From VGOB01 sp034435315 (GTDB lineage Bacteria; Chloroflexota; Anaerolineae; UBA4142), in assembly GCA_034435315.1 (NCBI GenBank), contig DAOTYB010000201.1:1-26408 (forward strand): a DNA stretch of 26,408 nucleotides, in the 5' to 3' direction. The position numbers and the translations under genes are program-made. This document shows, in pieces, positions 17,019 through 22,617 of this stretch. Numbering within the stretch: the stretch's first letter is position 1; each line of letters starts with the position of its first letter. The notes beneath the pieces were generated by a model. That model did no database searches. It saw only the letters and a program-made list of their open reading frames with translations, and was not told the DNA's origin.

Positions 17019-17039
17019 ACACAACGCGCGGCGTATAAT
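17012..17039 (+). promoter_or_regulatory. Plus-strand promoter for the PEP-utilising protein
   Basis: TTGTCA (17012-17017), 16-base spacer, TATAAT (17034-17039); start near 17046. It shares the palindrome TTTGTCAAA with the divergent promoter on the other strand. Confidence 0.8.
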
Positions 17040-17042
17040 CTG

Positions 17043-17091
17043 GACAAAGGACGAAGGACGAATGACGGAGGACGAAGGACGAACGATGGAC
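17043..17091 (+). repeat. GACGAAN heptad array in leader, supplying the ribosome site
   Basis: Seven consecutive 7-base units (GACAAAG GACGAAG GACGAAT GACGGAG GACGAAG GACGAAC GATGGAC) span the predicted transcript start and the start codon. AAGG in one unit lies 7 bases before ATG 17086, so the array itself seems to act as the Shine-Dalgarno region. Confidence 0.75.
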
Positions 17092-18720
17092 GAGATTTTG
17101 TGGACGAGTGGGTTTATCAACGAACGTATCCTCGCGCCGATTTCGCCACTCGGTTGGTCGCACATTGCTCCATTCATCGAGCAACTCGCGCTGCGTGAGC
17201 CGTTGCGCTTTTTGGGTTACCCTGATGCCGAGACGATTCCCCTCACGCGTTTGTGGCGCGGCTTGCCGTACGTCAACGCGCGCGCGTTCCACATCTTTTA
17301 CAAAGTTTTTCCCGATTTTTTGCTGCCCGAAGACGCGTACCGCTACTTTCCGAACGGCGATGTGTCGCTTCGGCATCGCGCGCCGTATCCACGCTGGCGC
17401 GACGCACCGCGCGTGATGCTTGCGCTCCTCCGCGCCTTCATCGCTGATCCGTTCAACGTTTCACCGCTCCACAACCATCGTCACTGGGCGCGCTATACGC
17501 GCACGCACGATGCGCGTATCGCCGCGCTGCGCGCGCGCATAGACGCGTGGACGCGCATCGAACCGCGCGAGATTTTCGACGCGCTGCACGCGGTGATGCA
17601 GTTGCATGGCAACATTTTACGCATTCACCGCTGGAGTTTGATCGATGCCGAGTTGACATTCGGTTTGCTCAAGCGACTCGTCGCCGCGTGGATTGACCGC
17701 GAGCATACCAACGAAATCCTCGCGCGTCTGGTGGCTGATGTGCCGAACAAGACGCTGGAAGTGGACGCCGCGCTGCGGGCGCTGGCACAGGACGAAGGAC
17801 GGAGAACGAATGACGAAGGACGGAGGACGAACGACGAATGGGCGGCGTTTCTGGCGGAACACGGTCATCGTTCCTTCTCGGTGGATATTGCTGTACCAAC
17901 GTTTGCCGAAGCGCCGGAGCAGATCGAACGGCTGTTGCTGACGCTTGATGACGAAGGACGAACGACGAAAGACGAAAGACGAAAGACGAATGACTCTCCT
18001 CTTTCCTCTCTCCTCTCTCCTCTCTCTTCTCTCCCCCAACGCGTCCTCTTCAACTGGGTGCTCACGCTCGCGCGGCATTATCTCGCGTTGCGCGAGGATC
18101 AACGCTACGCGTGGCAAAAATCGCTCGCGCTGGCGCGACGATTGTATCTGCTGCTGGCAGAGCGGCTAGTCGCGGATGGTGTCATCACGGAGCGCGAGGC
18201 GGTGTTCTACGCGACGCACGAGGAACTTGTTGCGTATTTCGAGGCACGCTTGCCCGGAGGAGAACTCGCGCGCGCGATTTCCGCGCGGCAGGTCGAATGG
18301 CGCGAGTACGCGCGCGCGTTCGCGCAAGCGCCCGCGACGGCGTATCCGCCGTTTTTGCGCGGCGATGTGCCATTGTGGAACGCGCCGCCACGCATCCTGT
18401 CGCAATGGCGCGGGCGCGCCATCAGCGCGGGTGTCGGCAGAGGTGTCGCGCGCGTGGTTCACGCGGCGGATGAACTCGCGCGCGTGCAGTACGGTGATGT
18501 GCTCGTTGCACCCGCGACTGACCCGGCGTGGACGCCGGTGTTTGCGCGCCTCGCCGGGCTTGTGGTCGAGCGCGGCGGCATCCTGTCGCACAGCGCGGTC
18601 GTGGCGCGCGAATATCGCGTGCCAGCAGTCGCCGGCATCGCGAACATCGTCGCGGCGATTCAAGAAGGGGAAATTGTCGAGGTGGATGGAAATCGCGGGG
18701 TGGTTTCGATCGTTGGATAG
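17086..18720 (+). CDS. PEP-synthase-like protein with phosphohistidine domain, no ATP-grasp
   Basis: A 544-residue protein from ATG 17086. It begins DEILWTSGFINERILAPISP, as in linker regions of PEP-synthase and rifampin-phosphotransferase relatives, then has GLPYVNARAFHIFYKVFP and helical segments. It ends with the PEP-utilisers mobile domain (about 455-544): GILSHSAVVARE with the phospho-accepting His502, VPAVAGIANI and EVDGNRGVVSIVG. The N-terminal ATP-grasp domain of those enzymes is absent; the frame extends upstream only through repeat sequence. Two stretches of heptad repeat are translated in frame (DEGRRTNDEGRRTNDE from 17791; DEGRTTKDERRKTND plus a Ser/Leu stretch from 17950). ATG 17062 is an alternative start. 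It may act with a separate kinase-type subunit or be non-catalytic; unknown. Confidence 0.8.
   Translation: MDEILWTSGFINERILAPISPLGWSHIAPFIEQLALREPLRFLGYPDAETIPLTRLWRGLPYVNARAFHIFYKVFPDFLLPEDAYRYFPNGDVSLRHRAPYPRWRDAPRVMLALLRAFIADPFNVSPLHNHRHWARYTRTHDARIAALRARIDAWTRIEPREIFDALHAVMQLHGNILRIHRWSLIDAELTFGLLKRLVAAWIDREHTNEILARLVADVPNKTLEVDAALRALAQDEGRRTNDEGRRTNDEWAAFLAEHGHRSFSVDIAVPTFAEAPEQIERLLLTLDDEGRTTKDERRKTNDSPLSSLLSPLSSLPQRVLFNWVLTLARHYLALREDQRYAWQKSLALARRLYLLLAERLVADGVITEREAVFYATHEELVAYFEARLPGGELARAISARQVEWREYARAFAQAPATAYPPFLRGDVPLWNAPPRILSQWRGRAISAGVGRGVARVVHAADELARVQYGDVLVAPATDPAWTPVFARLAGLVVERGGILSHSAVVAREYRVPAVAGIANIVAAIQEGEIVEVDGNRGVVSIVG
17791..17839 (+). repeat. Seven GACGAAN heptads inside the PEP-type gene
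   Basis: Exactly seven 7-base units (GACGAAG GACGGAG AACGAAT GACGAAG GACGGAG GACGAAC GACGAAT). The protein sees a seven-residue period DEGRRTN just before the conserved-looking WAAFLAEHGHRSF. Confidence 0.85.
17950..18035 (+). repeat. Heptads GACGAAN followed by pyrimidine heptads CTCTCCT
   Basis: Six units of GACGAAN (17950-17991) are followed, after two bases, by six units of CTCTCCT type (17994-18035). Both halves have period 7 but are not complementary to each other. They are translated as a charged and then a Ser/Leu-rich insertion. Confidence 0.8.
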
Positions 18721-19008
18721 TTGGGTCGTTGCATTGTTGGGTCGTTGTATCGTTGCATCGTTGCATTGTTGGGTCGTTGCATTGTTGGGTCGTTGCATTG
18801 TTGTTTAGCACCCAACGGTTCAACGATCCAACGAACAAACGATTCAACGATTCAACGATCCAACGAACAAACGATCCAACGATTCAACAATCCAACGACC
18901 CAACGAACCAACGAACCAACGATCCAACGAACAAACGATCCAACGATTCAACAATCCAACGACCCAACGAACCAACGAACCAAAGATCCAACGAACCAAC
19001 TAATCCAA
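18708..19008. repeat. Long octad array with inverted arms between convergent genes
   Basis: Left arm (to 18805) has units CGTTGCAT / TGTTGGGT. Right arm (18811-19008) has about 25 units CAACGATC / CAACGAAC / CAACGACC. The arms are reverse-complement in type, so a transcript could fold into a long imperfect hairpin. It spans the stop codon of the PEP-type gene and reaches the stop codon of the first M42 gene, so it could end transcription from both sides. There is no gene in the 279 bases between the two stops. Confidence 0.85.
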
Positions 19009-20049
19009 CTTGACCGGCTTGCTCAACACCGCCACAAGCAACTTGATGGCGTTTTGCAAATCGTTCAGGTCAATCATTTCCGACGGCGTGTGAATGTAAC
19101 GCGTGGGAATCGAGATACAACCGGTGGGCACACCTTCGCGCGTCGTTTGCATTGCCATCGCGTCGGTGGTGCCGCCGGTGAGAACTTCGAATTGATACGG
19201 AATCTTTTCCGCGCGCGCCGTATCGGCGAGTAGGTTCTTCACCGCGGGATGTGCAAGCATTCCCGCGTCTTTTACTTTGATGGCGGGACCTTTGCCCAGT
19301 TGCACCGCCATCGGATTCGACTCGGGGGTATCGCCGGTGCCGGTCACATCCACCGCAATGGCGAGATCGGGTTGCACGCCGTACGCCGAAGTCGTGGCGC
19401 CACGCAAGCCCACTTCTTCTTGCACCGTAAACACGAGATAGACATCGTGCGGCGATTGCTTCAACTCGCGCAGCACTTGAATCAATACGACACAACCGAT
19501 GCGATCATCCATCGCTTTGGCGACCAGACGGTTGCCGAGATCGGAAAACTCGCGCCAAAAGCCGGCGGGATCGCCCACCTGAATCGGTGCATCATCTTTG
19601 CTGGTCGCGCCCACGTCAATGAACAATTTGTTCAACGTGATTTCGCTTGTCGTCGAGTTTTTCGTCTCGCGTCCAAACACGCCAATCACGCCATTCGCAA
19701 AACGACAGCGTTGACCAAAGAGAGTCAGTGGAAACACGCCACCGATCGGCGCAAAGCGCGCAAATCCTTTTTCGTCAATATGCGTGACAATCACACCGAT
19801 TTCGTCCATATGCGCGGCGAGCATCACTTTTTTGCGCGGTGCCGCGCCGACGCCTTTTTTGCGCGCGATCAAATTGCCCAGCGCGTCTACGCGGATTTCA
19901 TCGGCATAGTCTTTGACTTCATCGCGAATCAACTCGCGCACCACGTTCTCATATCCCGAAGGTCCATACGCTTCGGTGATGCGCTTGGTCAGGGCTTTGA
20001 GGGGAGGCAGATTTGCGTTGTAGGTATCTTGCATTGGAAAGTGAGCCAT
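19000..20049 (-). CDS. M42-family metallopeptidase, paralog 1
   Basis: A 349-residue protein of the M42 family (tetrahedral aminopeptidases / glucanase-like proteins), cytosolic di-metal enzymes that trim peptides. Metal and catalytic residues in motif context: H80 (AAHMDEIG), D181-D182 (MDDRIG), E211-E212 (VQEEVGLRGA), D234 (AVDVTGTGD) and H320 (TRYIHTP); the substrate loop TGGTTDA is present. The start at 20049 is supported by GAGGTAAACA before ATG. All ligands are intact. It lies last in a tandem of three M42 genes on this strand, each about as similar to the others as different subfamilies. It ends inside an octad repeat array. Confidence 0.92.
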   Translation of the reverse strand: MAHFPMQDTYNANLPPLKALTKRITEAYGPSGYENVVRELIRDEVKDYADEIRVDALGNLIARKKGVGAAPRKKVMLAAHMDEIGVIVTHIDEKGFARFAPIGGVFPLTLFGQRCRFANGVIGVFGRETKNSTTSEITLNKLFIDVGATSKDDAPIQVGDPAGFWREFSDLGNRLVAKAMDDRIGCVVLIQVLRELKQSPHDVYLVFTVQEEVGLRGATTSAYGVQPDLAIAVDVTGTGDTPESNPMAVQLGKGPAIKVKDAGMLAHPAVKNLLADTARAEKIPYQFEVLTGGTTDAMAMQTTREGVPTGCISIPTRYIHTPSEMIDLNDLQNAIKLLVAVLSKPVKLD

Positions 20050-20078
20050 TGTTTACCTCGCTAAAGATAAATGCTCGG

Positions 20079-20158
20079 AAGATTTTCGATGTGCGATTTG
20101 CGATTTTCGATGGCTAGCCTTGCCAATGAACAATCGAAAATCGGCTGTCGAAAATCTT
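20079..20158. repeat. Short CGATTTG-type array with inverted arm
   Basis: CGATGTG CGATTTG CGATTTT CGATGG (20088-20113) face AATCGAAAATCGGCTGTCGAAAATC (split over 20132-20157), giving a hairpin between two M42 genes. It belongs to the same kind of short-unit inverted array as the larger ones in this window. Confidence 0.6.
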
Positions 20159-21183
20159 TAGATTTGAGCCACCTTGGGCAATGCTCTGGTCATCAGCGTA
20201 ATCAAGTACTCCAGATCGCGTTTGTTGAGTAAACTGACCGGCGAGTGGATATAGCGCGTGGGGACCGAGACCGCCACCGATGGTACACCTTCTTTGATGA
20301 GCGCGATACGCCCCGCGTCGGTACCACCAGCGACGGCTTGTTTGAATTGGTACGGAATCTTGTTTTCCTTTGCCGTCTCGATGAGCAGATTTACCAGACG
20401 CCGATCTGAAATCAGCGAGTTGTCCGCGAACGTGATGGCAGGTCCGCCCCCCAGGCGCGTGACCGGCGACTCGTCCTTCTCTTTGGGCAAGTCATCACAC
20501 ACCGTCCCTTCGAGTGCAAAGGCGTACGTCGGTTCGATGGCATACGCCGCCACGCGCGCGCCGCGCGCGCCCACTTCTTCTTGCGCGGTAAATACACCGT
20601 ACACATCGAACGGATAATCGCGCTTGAGAATCTCAACGAGCGCGGCGCAACCGGCGCGATCATCGAACGCTTTGCCTTTGACGCAATCGTTCCCGATGGG
20701 ACTGAATGTTGTCGCAAAGGTAGCATAATCGCCGAGTTTGACCAACTCCTGGGCTTCTTCTTTGCTTTTGGCGCCAATGTCAATCGTCATCGCATCACTC
20801 TCTACGACCTGCTGACGTTCATTCGACTTGAGAAGGTGAATCGGTTTGGCGCCGATGACGCCGGGGATTTTGTCTTTGCCGATGAGCACGGTCTTGCTGA
20901 GGAGCACCCGGTCATCAATGCTGCCGACTTTGCGAAAGCGCAAGTGGCCATTCGATTCGTGATGCACGATCATCAAGCCGACTTCGTCCATATGCGCCGC
21001 GAGCATCACGCGCAGGGGTTTGCGCGCGCGTGTGCCTCTGGCTTTTTTGTAGGCGATCAAATTGCCCAGTGTGTCCACTCGATACTCGGTGACGTGGTTT
21101 TTGATCGCTTGAATCAAAATCTCGCGCACCTCGCCTTCGTTTCCCGAGACGCCGCGCGCGTTAGCAAGTTTCTCGAGTAGCAT
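20158..21183 (-). CDS. M42-family metallopeptidase, paralog 2
   Basis: A 341-residue protein from ATG 21183, chosen because GAGGAAAG lies just upstream; the frame remains open to 21264, but those extra residues are encoded by repeat array. M42 motifs: H64 (LAAHMDEVG), D174-D175 (FDDRAG), E202-E203 (AQEEVGARGA), E225 (ALEGTVCDD) and H313 (TRYIHSP); GGTDAGRIAL is the substrate loop. Glu225 stands where paralog 1 has Asp234, a change seen within the family. It is cytosolic and probably active on short peptides. It follows paralog 3 after a repeat array and precedes paralog 1 by about 110 bases. Confidence 0.92.
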   Translation of the reverse strand: MLLEKLANARGVSGNEGEVREILIQAIKNHVTEYRVDTLGNLIAYKKARGTRARKPLRVMLAAHMDEVGLMIVHHESNGHLRFRKVGSIDDRVLLSKTVLIGKDKIPGVIGAKPIHLLKSNERQQVVESDAMTIDIGAKSKEEAQELVKLGDYATFATTFSPIGNDCVKGKAFDDRAGCAALVEILKRDYPFDVYGVFTAQEEVGARGARVAAYAIEPTYAFALEGTVCDDLPKEKDESPVTRLGGGPAITFADNSLISDRRLVNLLIETAKENKIPYQFKQAVAGGTDAGRIALIKEGVPSVAVSVPTRYIHSPVSLLNKRDLEYLITLMTRALPKVAQI

Positions 21184-21203
21184 CTCTTTCCTCGGTAGGA
21201 TGT

Positions 21204-21447
21204 ATGACGAATGACGAATGACGAAGGACCAAGGACGAAGGACCAAGGATTTTACTTTCGTCATTCGTCATTCGTCCTTCGTCGTTCATCGTTCGTCCTT
21301 CGTCCTTCGTCATTCATCGTTCGTCATTCGTCTTTCGTCTTTCGTCCTTCGTCGCTTGTCTTTCGTCGTTCGTCGTTCATTCTTCGTCCTTCGTCGTTCG
21401 TCGTTCATCCTTCGTCCTTCGTCGTTCGTCGTTCGTCCTTCGTCATT
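21204..21447. repeat. Heptad array with inverted arms between and into M42 genes
   Basis: Left arm (21204-21249) has units GACGAAT / GACGAAG / GACCAAG. After TTTTACT, the right arm (21256-21447) has about 27 units TCGTTCG / TCCTTCG / TCATTCG, the reverse complement of the GACGAAN type. The right arm carries the stop codon and last 45 codons of paralog 3, and the left arm reaches within about 20 bases of the paralog 2 start. Confidence 0.88.
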
Positions 21448-22500
21448 GACTCCGCGCAATTGCGCCAAGAACGCCTCGTCAAGTGCTGCGCAAAAGAGTG
21501 CGAGCAATCGTCCAATGCGTTCCAGATCGGTGACGCAGAGGGCTTCGACGGAGGTGTGCATATAACGCAGAGGAATATCAATTAAGCCGGTGGGAATGCC
21601 TTCGCGCACCACCTGCATCGCCCAGGCATCGGTGCCGGTGGCACCGGTGTAGGCGGTCACCTTGAAGGGAATCTCGTTCTTTTTTGCGACCGCGACCAAT
21701 TTTTCGTGGACGAGCGGGTGGATGTTGGGACCCATCGCGATACCCATTCCGCTTCCCAGCGGTACAGCGTTGATTTCGGTGGTGTTCGGTTGATCGGCAT
21801 GGCTCACATCAATCGCGATGGCGACATCGGGATTGATGCGGAAGGTGGAAGTTTGCGCGCCTTTCAAGCCGACTTCTTCCTGCACATTTGCGACGGCGTA
21901 CACGTCCCACGTATGTTTCATCGTCGCGAGGGCTTTGAGTGCCTCGGCAACGCACACCACCGCCGCGCGATCATCAAAGGCTTTGCCCGCGACCACATTG
22001 TTTTTCAGTTCGACCATTTCGCGCGCGTAGGTAATCAAATCGCCAATCTGCACCAATTCGCGCACGCGCGCATCGGGCAAGCCCACGTCTATCCATAAAT
22101 CGGTCATCGGAATCACCCTGTCACGTTCCGCCTCGCTGAGGAGATGCGGAGGTCGCGCGCCGATGATGCCGCGCAGCGGTTGCTTGCCGTGCACGATCAC
22201 TTCTTGCCCAAGGAGCACGCGCACGTCAAAACCACCAACCTGCGTAAAGCGCAGGAAACCGTCTTTAATCTCGGTCACCATCAAACCGATTTCGTCAATA
22301 TGTCCTTCGATTAGGACTTTGCCTGTCCTGTGCGAAGAACCCGCGCCGCGTTTGAGCGCGATGACGCTCCCCATCGGGGTTAGCGTGATTTCATCCGCGT
22401 ACGGTTTGAATTCGGCGATGACCATCTCGCGCACCGCATGTTCATAGCCCGAAACACCGTGCGCTTCTGAGAGTTGTTTCAAGAATTCTTTTGCCTGCAC
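21310..22500 (-). CDS. M42-family metallopeptidase, paralog 3, with repeat-encoded tail
   Basis: A 396-residue protein starting with GTG at 22500; GGAG lies 7 bases upstream and a consensus promoter is at 22536-22563. M42 residues: H67 (EGHIDEIG), D176-D177 (FDDRAA), E208-E209 (VQEEVGLKGA), D231 (AIDVSHAD) and H315 (LRYMHTS); TGATGTDAWAM is the substrate loop. The domain ends near residue 351 (AQLRGV). Residues 352-396 are a charged tail of period seven (NDEGRTT NDEGRRM ...) encoded wholly by the heptad array, so the original stop codon has been lost or displaced. The peptidase core is complete, and the tail probably does not abolish folding, since M42 C-termini are surface-exposed in known structures. 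Confidence 0.9.
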   Translation of the reverse strand: MQAKEFLKQLSEAHGVSGYEHAVREMVIAEFKPYADEITLTPMGSVIALKRGAGSSHRTGKVLIEGHIDEIGLMVTEIKDGFLRFTQVGGFDVRVLLGQEVIVHGKQPLRGIIGARPPHLLSEAERDRVIPMTDLWIDVGLPDARVRELVQIGDLITYAREMVELKNNVVAGKAFDDRAAVVCVAEALKALATMKHTWDVYAVANVQEEVGLKGAQTSTFRINPDVAIAIDVSHADQPNTTEINAVPLGSGMGIAMGPNIHPLVHEKLVAVAKKNEIPFKVTAYTGATGTDAWAMQVVREGIPTGLIDIPLRYMHTSVEALCVTDLERIGRLLALFCAALDEAFLAQLRGVNDEGRTTNDEGRRMNDERRRTKNERRTTKDKRRRTKDERRMTNDE

Positions 22501-22535
22501 GGGAAATCTCCACGTCGTTTATCCAGAGTGTTGCC

Positions 22536-22563
22536 ATTATAGCACGATAGGGTCAAGTGTCAA
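22536..22563 (-). promoter_or_regulatory. Consensus promoter for the M42 gene cluster
   Basis: Minus strand TTGACA (22563-22558), 16-base spacer, TATAAT (22541-22536). The predicted start is near 22530, about 30 bases before the GTG at 22500. Confidence 0.85.
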
Positions 22564-22602
22564 TTGCAGGCAGGCGAGCAATTTCGGTCAGCCGTCAACT
22601 CG

Positions 22603-22611
22603 TGTTATAAT
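22603..22611 (+). promoter_or_regulatory. Extended -10 promoter for murJ, leaderless
   Basis: TGTTATAAT is a perfect extended -10 element (TG-n-TATAAT). No good -35 box is seen. The expected start, about 6-7 bases downstream, falls on or next to the GTG at 22618, leaving no room for a ribosome site. Confidence 0.65.
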
Positions 22612-22617
22612 AGCCGT

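Noticed and set aside
16885..17085. N-terminal extension of the PEP-type protein
   Set aside because: The in-frame extension passes through the octad array and upstream of the predicted promoter and transcript start, so it cannot be translated from that promoter.
18811..19008. CRISPR array
   Set aside because: Units are 8 bases and contiguous, with no constant 24-37-base repeat and no unique spacers. No cas genes are nearby.
21211..21585. Plus-strand open frames rich in SSFVLRPSSF-type sequence
   Set aside because: They are translations of the heptad array and of the antisense strand of M42 paralog 3. The periodic peptide reflects the DNA unit.
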